Below are positions 51,076 through 59,301 of a DNA stretch of 64,000 bases, piece after piece. The notes beneath the pieces are model-generated. The model had not been told where the DNA came from, searched no databases, and saw only the letters and a list, made by a program, of their open reading frames with translations. Location of the stretch: contig JAFUEP010000025.1 in assembly GCA_017470345.1 (NCBI GenBank), positions 1-64,000 of the forward strand, read 5' to 3'. Source of the stretch: Prevotella sp. Lineage in GTDB: Bacteria > Bacteroidota > Bacteroidia > Bacteroidales > Bacteroidaceae. The first letter of the stretch is position 1, and each line of letters opens with the position of its first letter. Position numbers and translations under genes: made by a program.

Positions 51076-53148
51076 ATGAAAACTTTTACGAAATCATTGC
51101 TCGTCGCACTGGCTCTCGGAGCCGGCATGACGGCCAGCGCACAGACCTTCCAAAAACTGGAACAGACGGAGAATGAAGAACTCTTCATGCCCCTGCATCG
51201 CGGTATTGTCAGTTGGGCAGACGTCAATGGCGACGGACGCCTTGATCTGGTCTACGGTGGTCAGTATCGTCCCGACAGCCCCGTCAACGGCGACGTCACT
51301 TTTGAAGTCGACGCCGATGGCAACCGCGTTCAGGACGAGAACGGCAACGACATCATGACCGGCCACAACAAGTGGGCCGTGGAATGGAGCGACGCTCCGG
51401 GCAACTTCTTCTCGCTCAGCTGGGCTTGCACGGCCAACATCTTCCTCAACAATGGCGGCGGCCAGTACACCCGCGAGGTGGCCAGTTCGTGGCATCACTG
51501 GGGCGAGGGCACGCGCCTGAGCACCGAGGCTCGCGGATTGCTGCCTACGACCTACGGCGGCTACTACTTCTTCGATGCCAACAACGACGGTCGGCTCGAT
51601 GTCGTCGTCACCGGTCGCAATGAGTGGGGGTGGAACTACGGCAACATCGACTCCAACTTCCTCGAAGGTTACCATGCCCTGCAGATTCAAAACCAGGAAG
51701 GCGTCTTCGAACTGCAGCCGACTCAGTTCCCCTTCGGCAACAACGAAGCGTATTCGCTCGGCGCATATGCCAACTCGAACGTGGCTTTCGGCGACTACGA
51801 CCACGACGGACTGACCGACGTGCTCATCCAATGCTATAAGAAGTGGCGCGACGAAGACGAGGAGAAAGGGCAGCGCCACGTGGGGCTCTACCGCAACAAC
51901 GGTGACGGCACGTTCACCGAGATGCGCGTCTTCAAGCCTCTGCCCTTTGAGGTCAACCCGCAGCCTGCCGGGGTCTTCGAGATTGACGAGTCGACGCTCG
52001 ACCAGGAGGTGCCCTTGCAGGTGCCCACGATGGTGGCCCGTCCCACCAGCCACGGCGCTGCCAACTTTGGCGACCTCGACGGCGACGGCTGGCTCGACAT
52101 CGTCGTCAACGGCTACTGCGACGACGGACTGACCTTAACTGTCTACCGCAATCTTCAGGACGGGACTTTTGAGGAGGTCGACATGCGCGGCCGCATCAAT
52201 GACGGACGTGAGGACCCCGTGGCCGTCTATGAGAGCGACGTCAATTTTGCCGACATGAACAACGACGGCTGGCTCGACATCATCTGCTTCGGCACCCAGA
52301 ACGGCGACATGCCCAAGGTCGGCGATGTCTATTTCAACACCGGCGACACGGAGTTCCACTTCACCCGCAGCTCTGTTGAGGGCGGCAACGGCCTCTGCGG
52401 TGCTTCTGATACCTACATAGAGCTGGCCGACATCAACAACGACGGACTGGTCGACATCCTCTCATGGGGATGGACCAACGTCGACGATCGGGGCTGGGGC
52501 TGCCGCATGTTCACTCAGAACACCGACGGGTCCTTCACGCTCGATACGGACTTCGGTGACCTCAATGCCGGCCACCTCGCCATTGGCGACGTCAACGGCG
52601 ACGGCATGCTCGACGTCTGCGGCGACCGCTGGTTTGCTTTCGACATCTGGCTGAACGTGCTCACCGACGAGGAGGTTGAGCCTGCACTTGAGCCCACCGA
52701 CGTCAAGGCCCAGCAGACTGAAGACGGCCGGCTGATGGTCAGCTGGGGCGGACAGGCACCTGAATATGGCTATAACCTCTATGTGCGCAACAAACAGACG
52801 GGATGGACCTCGATGCTCATTCCGGCCGACCTCGAGACGGGCGCCCTGCGCACGGTGAACAATCTGAACGTGGCCCTGCGCTCGGAGGCGTACGACGAGA
52901 TGAGCTACACCATGAATGTGCCCGACGGCGATTATGAAGTGGGTGTCCAGGCCATCAAGAGTGACCGCATGGCCAGCAAGTTCGCTACGGCCTCTGTGGC
53001 CATCTCTTCCGGAATCCGGAATGTCATGCCTGATGTTGTCGCTGGGAAACGGATCTATAACCTTGGCGGCCGTCAGGTCAGCGGGACTCACGGTCACGGA
53101 CTTTACATCGTCCGCGAGGGTCAGCAGGCAAGCAAGATCGTCCGCTAA
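51076..53148 (+). CDS. VCBS/FG-GAP repeat secreted protein (second intact copy)
   Basis: The 690-residue secreted protein (signal MKTFTKSLLVALALGAGMTASAQ) has FG-GAP loops DVNGDGRLDLV, DANNDGRLDVV, DYDHDGLTDVL, DLDGDGWLDIV, DMNNDGWLDII, DINNDGLVDIL and DVNGDGMLDVC, predicted to form a seven-bladed propeller. A C-terminal Fn3-like domain and the tail IYNLGGRQV...GLYIVREGQ follow. It has its own promoter after the main operon and resembles the VCBS gene at 45604. A calcium-stabilised binding or display role is inferred. Confidence 0.82.
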   Translation: MKTFTKSLLVALALGAGMTASAQTFQKLEQTENEELFMPLHRGIVSWADVNGDGRLDLVYGGQYRPDSPVNGDVTFEVDADGNRVQDENGNDIMTGHNKWAVEWSDAPGNFFSLSWACTANIFLNNGGGQYTREVASSWHHWGEGTRLSTEARGLLPTTYGGYYFFDANNDGRLDVVVTGRNEWGWNYGNIDSNFLEGYHALQIQNQEGVFELQPTQFPFGNNEAYSLGAYANSNVAFGDYDHDGLTDVLIQCYKKWRDEDEEKGQRHVGLYRNNGDGTFTEMRVFKPLPFEVNPQPAGVFEIDESTLDQEVPLQVPTMVARPTSHGAANFGDLDGDGWLDIVVNGYCDDGLTLTVYRNLQDGTFEEVDMRGRINDGREDPVAVYESDVNFADMNNDGWLDIICFGTQNGDMPKVGDVYFNTGDTEFHFTRSSVEGGNGLCGASDTYIELADINNDGLVDILSWGWTNVDDRGWGCRMFTQNTDGSFTLDTDFGDLNAGHLAIGDVNGDGMLDVCGDRWFAFDIWLNVLTDEEVEPALEPTDVKAQQTEDGRLMVSWGGQAPEYGYNLYVRNKQTGWTSMLIPADLETGALRTVNNLNVALRSEAYDEMSYTMNVPDGDYEVGVQAIKSDRMASKFATASVAISSGIRNVMPDVVAGKRIYNLGGRQVSGTHGHGLYIVREGQQASKIVR

Positions 53149-53221
53149 AAAAGCCCGATCGCCCTTTTTTCTGAAGGGGCAGTGATACGCTCACGCGTGC
53201 TTTACTAAAACCTCAATAAGC

Positions 53222-53262
53222 AAAAAACAGGAAGAAGCATCATTGTTTCCTCCTGTTTTTTT
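53222..53262 (+). terminator. Terminator after the VCBS gene
   Basis: AAAAACAGGA and TCCTGTTTTT form a 10-bp stem with further AGAA/TTCC pairing, followed by a long T run. It lies about 75 bp after the VCBS stop. Confidence 0.65.
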
Positions 53263-53309
53263 ATTTCGTTTTGTGACGGCGCGTCGGACATTTGTCCTCG
53301 CCATCCTCT

Positions 53310-53430
53310 CACACGGAAGTAGACGACATGGCGGTGGTGATGGAGGTCGTAGAAGGGCTTGACGCAGATGCCGTCGGGCCCTGCGAAATGCAGCGGCCGG
53401 GTGGGGCGGGACAACTGATATCGGGACTCG
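53310..53430 (-). pseudogene. Remnant of a glycoside hydrolase C-terminus (GH127/DUF1680-like)
   Basis: The minus-strand reading RPTRPLHFAGPDGICVKPFY then DLHHHRHVVYFRVRGW resembles the C-terminal block of DUF1680/GH127-type enzymes, where a PFY-[ED]-[IL]-H-x-x-R-[HY]-x-V-Y pattern is common. No complete gene surrounds it; the frame runs out into unrelated sequence on both sides. The 403-bp gap 53149-53551 otherwise holds the terminator and promoter. The family link is by eye only. Confidence 0.4.
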
Positions 53431-53487
53431 CCGGGACGTCGCCGGGAAAGGATGCAAAGATAAAAAAACGTAAAAACGGACGGCTTT

Positions 53488-53519
53488 TTTGGCTGTTCGT
53501 TAATTAAAATGTAACTTTG
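53488..53519 (+). promoter_or_regulatory. Promoter of the lyase gene
   Basis: TTTG (53488-53491), 20 bp, then TAACTTTG (53512-53519): both elements match the Bacteroidetes consensus. The leader to ATG 53552 is short. Confidence 0.7.
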
Positions 53520-53551
53520 CGCGAATCTCAAGCTTAGAACTATATCAATAT

Positions 53552-55897
53552 ATGCGTAAAAAGATTGTCTTCATGGTTATGGCGGTCCTCGTGGCTATTT
53601 CTGCCGACGCGCAGGCCACGCATGACACTGACCGTCTCCGACAGCGCATCAGCGTCTGGCTTGACAGTGTGGACTGTCAGCCAGACTGGCTGCTGTCGCG
53701 CCTGCAGATGTACTGGAGCACCCACGCCACTGATGTCTTCGTCAACGGCGAGGCCTTCGACCATCCTGGCGGCGAGCGCGCCCCCAGACCGACGGTGAAG
53801 TTCAACGGACAGCGCAGCTCGGCCTCGGGCTATCAGTTGCCAAAACTGGAGGACGTCGTGCCCTATGACGACGACAGCGAAGGCAGCGTGACCTTTGTGA
53901 ACAAGCTGACAGGAGCGAAAGAGAAGACACACCCCTCGAAGACGGGTGTCAACATCGACGCACAGAACCGCCGCGTACTGGGTATCGCCCGCGACGCCGC
54001 CCGTGTCTACAACGCCACCGGCGACGAGCGCTATGCGGCAATGGCCTTCGGTGTCTTCGATACCTACGTGCAGGGCATCTATTATCGCAACGTGCCCATT
54101 GACATGAACTACGGTCACCAGCAGACGCTCGTGGGAATGACCACCTTTGAGGTGATTCACGAAGAGGCCATCACCCACGTCACTGACATCTACACGCTGC
54201 TGAAGGGCTATGCCCCTGTAGAACAGAACCGCAACCTCTATGACGCTGCGCTGAAGAAATGGGCCGACAACATCATCGCAGGCGGCGTGCCCCACAACAA
54301 CTGGAACCTCTATCAGGCAGGGCACATCGCACATATCGCACTGGTGTTGCGCAGCAACGCGACTTACGCTGACGGTCGCGGTCGGGAATATTATATCGAC
54401 CGCATTGTCAACCAGTCGAGCATTCGGCAGTGGAGCCTGAAGCGCCTGGCCGACTACGGCTTCGACCCGCTGACGGCCATTTGGTGCGAGTCGCCGGGCT
54501 ACAGCTGCGGCGTCATCACCGACTATGCTGAGCTGGCCAACCTGCTCGACCGCGATGCCCAGACTGACATCTTCGCCCAGTTGCCCGTCCTCGGACGCAG
54601 CATCTTTGCCGCAGCCCAGTTTCTCATGCCTAACCGCATGCTCTGCGGCTTCGGCGACACGCATCCGAACTACATGAACCTGAAAGCCATCGACGCTATG
54701 GCCGACTATGCCCGTCGGCATCAGTGTCAGACACTCGTCGACAGCTTATCGACGCTGCGCCAGGCCCTGCTACCCACGGCGGCTGACGAAGCCATAGAAC
54801 GCTATGTGTCGCCCTCGTTCTATGCACCCAACGTGTCGTGGCTCATACAGCGCACTGGCATGAACCCCCGCAAGGACCTGTGCATCTCGCTCAACGCTTC
54901 ACTGGGCAATCATCAGCATGCCAATGGCATCTCGATGGAACTCTACGGGCGGGGCTTCGTGCTGGGGCCTGACGCCGGCATTGGCAAAAACCTCTACAGC
55001 GGCGAGGACTACAAGGAATACTACTCGCAGTTTCCGGCCCATAACACGGTGTGCGTGAACGGCGTTTCGAGCTATCCCGTGATGATGTCGCAGCACGCCT
55101 TCAGCGTGGACGACCGCTATCCGGCTGACAACGGGACGTTTGACAATCCCTGCACCTACAGCCAGCTGAGCTTTACGGAGCCTGAGACGGGAGCTCGCCA
55201 GATGCGCACCAACGGCATCGTGAAGACCAAGCACGGCGGCTATTACGTCGACATCTTCCGCAGCAGGGTAGAGGGCGACGACAAGCAGTTCCACGACTAT
55301 TTCTACCACAACCTGGGACAGACCATGCAGCTCACCGCCGCCAGCGGCGCCGACCTCGATCTGCAGCCCACCGACGAGCTGGCCTTTGCGGGCGGACATC
55401 TGTATGCCTACTCTTATCTGTACGACAAACTGAGCACGGAGTCCAGTGACGACATCATGGCCCGCTTTGTCATCGACAGTCCGCAGCAGACCACCATGAC
55501 CATGTGGATGCAGGGCCAGTCAGAGCGCAAGATATTCCGGGCCCTCGCGCCCGTCAACAGAGAGTATGAGCGGCTGGGCGACTATATGCCCTACAAGGTC
55601 GACGAGCAGCCTGTGCTCACCTACGTAGCCCGCCAGCAGGGCGATGCGTGGGAAAAACCCTTCGTCGCCATCTTTGAGCCGAGTGATGCCGACGGTCCTG
55701 CGGAGGTGGAGCACGTCAGTTTCTTCCGCCCTGAGAGCCGCGAAGCCTCCGTGGTGGGCATCTGCGTCCGTCTGCGTGGCGGCCGCACTGACTACGTCTT
55801 CTCTTCACCCGTCAAGACCAAGATGCGATATCAGGGTATGACCGTTAATGCCCGTTATGCCGTCATCAGCAATGGCGTTACATTGGTTGAAAGATGA
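53552..55897 (+). CDS. Heparinase II/III-like polysaccharide lyase
   Basis: The 781-residue secreted protein (MRKKIVFMVMAVLVAISADA) has an alpha/alpha-toroid first half (NYGHQQTLVGMTTFEVIHEE, PHNNWNLYQAGHIAHIAL) and a beta-sandwich second half opening with SLGNHQHANGISMELYGRGF and GPDAGIGKN. YYSQFPAHNTVCVNG follows. This layout is that of heparinase II/III-superfamily lyases (PL12, 15, 17, 21, 39 and relatives), with a His and Tyr as likely catalytic residues. The exact PL family and substrate cannot be named. With the GH88 gene at 58064 it suggests a uronic-acid-containing glycan. It has its own promoter and is convergent with the ECF pair (18-bp gap). Confidence 0.75.
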   Translation: MRKKIVFMVMAVLVAISADAQATHDTDRLRQRISVWLDSVDCQPDWLLSRLQMYWSTHATDVFVNGEAFDHPGGERAPRPTVKFNGQRSSASGYQLPKLEDVVPYDDDSEGSVTFVNKLTGAKEKTHPSKTGVNIDAQNRRVLGIARDAARVYNATGDERYAAMAFGVFDTYVQGIYYRNVPIDMNYGHQQTLVGMTTFEVIHEEAITHVTDIYTLLKGYAPVEQNRNLYDAALKKWADNIIAGGVPHNNWNLYQAGHIAHIALVLRSNATYADGRGREYYIDRIVNQSSIRQWSLKRLADYGFDPLTAIWCESPGYSCGVITDYAELANLLDRDAQTDIFAQLPVLGRSIFAAAQFLMPNRMLCGFGDTHPNYMNLKAIDAMADYARRHQCQTLVDSLSTLRQALLPTAADEAIERYVSPSFYAPNVSWLIQRTGMNPRKDLCISLNASLGNHQHANGISMELYGRGFVLGPDAGIGKNLYSGEDYKEYYSQFPAHNTVCVNGVSSYPVMMSQHAFSVDDRYPADNGTFDNPCTYSQLSFTEPETGARQMRTNGIVKTKHGGYYVDIFRSRVEGDDKQFHDYFYHNLGQTMQLTAASGADLDLQPTDELAFAGGHLYAYSYLYDKLSTESSDDIMARFVIDSPQQTTMTMWMQGQSERKIFRALAPVNREYERLGDYMPYKVDEQPVLTYVARQQGDAWEKPFVAIFEPSDADGPAEVEHVSFFRPESREASVVGICVRLRGGRTDYVFSSPVKTKMRYQGMTVNARYAVISNGVTLVER

Positions 55898-55915
55898 GCC
55901 GCCGTCTGAATATAA

Positions 55916-57412
55916 TTAGCGTACCTTAATAGCTCTCGGGCTGACCTTGACCTCTTTCAATGAAGTCATATCCTTCATGCGGATGGTCAGGGTCGTGTCG
56001 GCAGGCTGGTTGATTCGAACGGTCATGTAACCCGCGCGAGAGGCTTGAAGCTTAACGTCTTTGCGAGGCAGCCAGAGGATGAAATGACCGGTGGAGTCAG
56101 TGGCGGCACCTGCACCTTCCGTGTATATAATCGAGTTGTCGGCTACATCCTTGTAGCTAATCCACGTATCAGGGAGTGGTTTCCCGGTATCATGGTCAAT
56201 GACGTAGCCTTCCGTGCGATGGCGGGTCTTCATCAGTCCTGGATGCTGCTGCACGTAGGCATCGCAAAGTGTATCAGCTACGGTGGCGATGACCACAACG
56301 GCATTCTTTGCACGCTCGCCATATTTCTCGACATAGCGACGTTTGGCATCCTCGTCCTTTGATATCCAAATGCTATCAATAAGCTGCTGACGGTTGTAGA
56401 AGTATACAAGGAGGTCGGACGACAGCATTTGCTTTTGTTCGGTTTCTGAAAGTGGCTGTCCATTGACCACGACAAGGAAATCATAATTGCCCTTTCGACC
56501 TATCCTGACAGAATCTGTACCAGTTACCCTAATTCCATGAAGCCGCATTGCGTTTGGCCCCATGTCTGCCGAAGAGGGCACGATGGTCAGTCCCGCGATG
56601 CTGTCTTGCAGTTCCTCGTCCTGTCTTTGCGCAAGGAAAACCTGACGCTCCTCCTCCGTGGCCCTGAACGTCACAGGCAGCCCGTATTTCATGCTGACGC
56701 TGCGGCCAAACTGACTGCCCGGTGCCCACCGGGGCATCAGGCTGAGGATGCGGAGGCTCTCTTCGCCGAGTTGTCGCTCTATCTCTTGTCGCAACTGTTG
56801 CTGCCTGTCTGCACTCTCACGGCTCAGACGCAGGGTGTCATATTCCAGCTTCATAATCTTTGCAACTTTGAAGTCGGATGCATAGCCCAGGCTGTCGATC
56901 TTGAAAGTGGTGATGACGCGCCCTCTTGCGCCATACTCCATGGCCAGGTCGGGATAGCGTATGTTCGACCTGATAAACTCCATCAGGGCCCGGTCGCCCC
57001 CAGGGAACTGTGGCATTATTTCCCCACAGTCATAGACCTTAGCTTCGGCGGATGGGGGTGTAGCCTGGGCAAGCAATTCTGCCTGTGGCCGTCGCGCAGG
57101 CAGCTGTCGAGGAGTAATTATACTGTCTGATCTCATAACATTATCATCCTGCTGGCTTGTAGGTGTATTATCCTGCTGGGAGTTCATTGCTACTTTCTGT
57201 ACCCCTATAGGCCCCTCCGTGGCTTTTTCCATGTCTGTATTCAAGACAAAGAGTAATAATATGGCAGCTGCAATGCCAATACCGATGGTCCATGTGGCTG
57301 CATGTCGAAGCCGTGATTTACTGTTTGTACCGATAACTTCGCGTTCAAACCGTGCCCACTCCTTGTCCACGTCGGGCATGCCGATTTTCTTGTCGATATC
57401 CTGCTGTCTCAT
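55916..57412 (-). CDS. Membrane protein paired with ECF sigma factor, TonB-C-like and carboxypeptidase-regulatory domains
   Basis: The 498-residue protein has a short cytosolic N-terminus, one membrane segment (about 40-58, WTIGIGIAAAILLLFVL), a Gln/Ser/Pro linker, a TonB C-terminal-like domain from about 134 (MPQFPGGDRALMEFIRSNIR, then YPDLAMEYGARGRVITTF) and a C-terminal carboxypeptidase-regulatory-like sandwich (~395-480, RTEGYVIDHDTGKPLPDTWI). It starts 2 bp after the ECF sigma gene. The single-TM layout and position suggest an anti-sigma or sensor role, but the usual anti-sigma zinc or FecR motifs are not recognised. Confidence 0.7.
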   Translation of the reverse strand: MRQQDIDKKIGMPDVDKEWARFEREVIGTNSKSRLRHAATWTIGIGIAAAILLLFVLNTDMEKATEGPIGVQKVAMNSQQDNTPTSQQDDNVMRSDSIITPRQLPARRPQAELLAQATPPSAEAKVYDCGEIMPQFPGGDRALMEFIRSNIRYPDLAMEYGARGRVITTFKIDSLGYASDFKVAKIMKLEYDTLRLSRESADRQQQLRQEIERQLGEESLRILSLMPRWAPGSQFGRSVSMKYGLPVTFRATEEERQVFLAQRQDEELQDSIAGLTIVPSSADMGPNAMRLHGIRVTGTDSVRIGRKGNYDFLVVVNGQPLSETEQKQMLSSDLLVYFYNRQQLIDSIWISKDEDAKRRYVEKYGERAKNAVVVIATVADTLCDAYVQQHPGLMKTRHRTEGYVIDHDTGKPLPDTWISYKDVADNSIIYTEGAGAATDSTGHFILWLPRKDVKLQASRAGYMTVRINQPADTTLTIRMKDMTSLKEVKVSPRAIKVR

Positions 57413-57414
57413 AC

Positions 57415-57906
57415 TTATTTTGCAATGTGAAGGGTTTTACGAATCTTTTCCAGTGAGCGCGTGATGTGCTTGTTCACCGCCGAGGCGCTGATGCCGAGGA
57501 TGGTGGCCGTCTCTTCGTAGGTCATTTCCTCATCGTAGTGCAGACTCAGCACACGGCGGTCCTGCTCCGTCAGGTTGTTGTCAATGACTTGCTGAAGTTG
57601 CTGCAGCAGTTCCTCGTGTTCCTCGTTCTCGCTGGCGGCGATGTCCTGCCGGAGTTCATCCTCCATCTGTCGCTGCAACTGTCGGGAGCGTAGCGTGTGC
57701 AGGCACTGGTTGCGGGTGGCAGCCAGCAAGTAGCCACGGATGCTGTCGTCGGCCACCCGTGGCTTTCGCCGCCAGATTTGAGCAAACACCTGATGCACAG
57801 CATCCTTGGCATCGTCGGCATTCTCCACAATCGAGAATGCCATGCGATACATGTGCGGATAGCTGTCCTTGAACAGGCGTTCAAACTCTTGTTTACTGTA
57901 ATTCAT
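57415..57906 (-). CDS. ECF family RNA polymerase sigma factor
   Basis: The 163-residue sigma-70 ECF protein has region 2 at about 10-75 (FERLFKDSYPHMYRMAFSIV, DAKDAVHQVFAQIWRRKP) and region 4 at about 108-158 (LTEQDRRVLSLHYDEEMTYE, then ETATILGISASAVNKHITRS). It follows the CarQ/FecI-like Bacteroidetes ECF type. The immediate downstream membrane gene is the probable regulator. Targets are not visible; no FecR or dedicated SusC follows. Confidence 0.92.
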   Translation of the reverse strand: MNYSKQEFERLFKDSYPHMYRMAFSIVENADDAKDAVHQVFAQIWRRKPRVADDSIRGYLLAATRNQCLHTLRSRQLQRQMEDELRQDIAASENEEHEELLQQLQQVIDNNLTEQDRRVLSLHYDEEMTYEETATILGISASAVNKHITRSLEKIRKTLHIAK

Positions 57907-58005
57907 AAATGTCTTTTGGCCTTTATTCGTATATAAGACCCTCGGACGTCCAAATCAAATACCCCTCATTGCAAAAAAAAATCAGGCGTTATGTTATTGA
58001 TGGTA

Positions 58006-58013
58006 CAAAGGTA
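58006..58013 (-). promoter_or_regulatory. -7 box upstream of the ECF sigma gene
   Basis: The minus strand reads TACCTTTG about 100 bp before the start codon at 57906. The -33 element is not at normal spacing. Confidence 0.45.
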
Positions 58014-58063
58014 CAATTTCTTTTTCAAATGGAAATGTAAAGATCAGCCATTGTTGCGGTCAC

Positions 58064-59281
58064 TCATTTGCTGAGGGCCTTGAGCCTCGTGAGCGCCTCG
58101 ATGTAATAGTAGTCGGCGTAGATGATGCTGGCGTCGATCTCGCTGCCGGCGGGATGATGGCCAGTGCTGTGGAGGAGGAAGGCAACGTTGCGGTCGCGAC
58201 TCTGATAGCGGTCGGTGCTCAGGTCGGTGAGCATGGCCTCGGCCGCCTCGCGATACTGTCGGCCGCGCCAGCCGTCGAGATAGGTGCTCAGCTCCAATAG
58301 GGCGGAGGCGACGACGCAGGCGGCGGAGGCGTCCTTCGGACAATGGCCGTCGGGGCTGAGGGCGCGCGGGTCGTCCATGTCCCAGTAGGGCACCATGTCG
58401 TCGCTCGTCTCGCGCAGGCGCTTCAGATAGACGTCGCTGACCTTCTGGGCAAACTGCAGGAAGACGGGGTCGTGGGTGTAGCGATAGACCATGGTGTAGC
58501 CATAGATGGCCCACGACTGTCCGCGGCTCCACATCGACCAGTCGCTGTAGCCCTGGTGGGTCACGCCGCGCAGGAATTCGCCCGTGAGCGTGTCGTAGAC
58601 GGCCACATGATAGCAGGAGCCGTCGGGGCGGAAGTGATGGCGCATGGTGGTTGTGGCGTGGCTGATGGCGATGTCGCGCAGCAGCGGCGAACCGCCGTTC
58701 CCGGCAGCCCAGAAGAGCAGCTCGAGGTTGATCATGTTGTCCATGATGGTGTTGTGCCCTCCGTAGTCGCCGACGTGGCGCGGCCATGAGAGGATGGTGC
58801 CCACCTTGGCGTTGAAGAGCGTGGCCAGCGTGTCGGCCGCGGCCAGTGCGATGCGCTTATATTCGGCATTGGCGGTCTGCTCATAGCCCTTGAGGAACGA
58901 GTTGATTGTGAGGAATCCCAGGTCGTGGTCGTAGGCCGGCTGCCGGCTGAGGAAGCTCAGCGCATCGGTGTAGCCCTCGGCCGCCTCTTTCAGTTTTTCA
59001 CTTTTCCCTTTCCCCTTTTCCTTCATATATCCGTAGTCCATCCAGAGGATGCCCGGCCAGAAGCCCGAGCACCATTCTTCGGCCTTGGCCTTGCGACAGT
59101 TCCACTGCGTCTGTCCGTCGAGGATGTTGCGCGGCTCCATGTCGAAGCGATAGGGACGGAGCCCGCTGAGGGCCCGCTCCACCTGACGGTGGCAGTAGTC
59201 CAGCTGTTCGTCTGCATCGATGGCCCATGCACTGGTGGCGCAGGTCAGGGCCATCAGCAGTGTGATGACGTTTCTTTTCAT
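58064..59281 (-). CDS. GH88 unsaturated glucuronyl hydrolase-like enzyme
   Basis: The 405-residue secreted protein (MKRNVITLLMALTCATSAWA) shows the GH88 alpha/alpha-barrel pattern: EWCSGFWPGILWMDYGYM, YDHDLGFLTINSF (Asp120), IMDNMINLELLFWAA (Asp181) and WSRGQSWAIYGYTMVYRYT. In GH88 two Asp at these places hydrate the unsaturated uronyl group left by polysaccharide lyases. That fits the lyase gene at 53552. A Lys-rich insertion KEKGKGKSEKLKE (~86-98) is encoded by a polypurine stretch and looks foreign to the fold. It is 20 bp after the GH43 gene. Confidence 0.88.
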   Translation of the reverse strand: MKRNVITLLMALTCATSAWAIDADEQLDYCHRQVERALSGLRPYRFDMEPRNILDGQTQWNCRKAKAEEWCSGFWPGILWMDYGYMKEKGKGKSEKLKEAAEGYTDALSFLSRQPAYDHDLGFLTINSFLKGYEQTANAEYKRIALAAADTLATLFNAKVGTILSWPRHVGDYGGHNTIMDNMINLELLFWAAGNGGSPLLRDIAISHATTTMRHHFRPDGSCYHVAVYDTLTGEFLRGVTHQGYSDWSMWSRGQSWAIYGYTMVYRYTHDPVFLQFAQKVSDVYLKRLRETSDDMVPYWDMDDPRALSPDGHCPKDASAACVVASALLELSTYLDGWRGRQYREAAEAMLTDLSTDRYQSRDRNVAFLLHSTGHHPAGSEIDASIIYADYYYIEALTRLKALSK

Positions 59282-59301
59282 ATCTGTGGTGTTTAGCTTT
59301 G

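Noticed and set aside
53191-53457. Complete small minus-strand gene in the VCBS-lyase gap
   Set aside because: The Arg/Pro-rich product looks like out-of-frame reading; only the other minus frame shows a glycosidase-like fragment.
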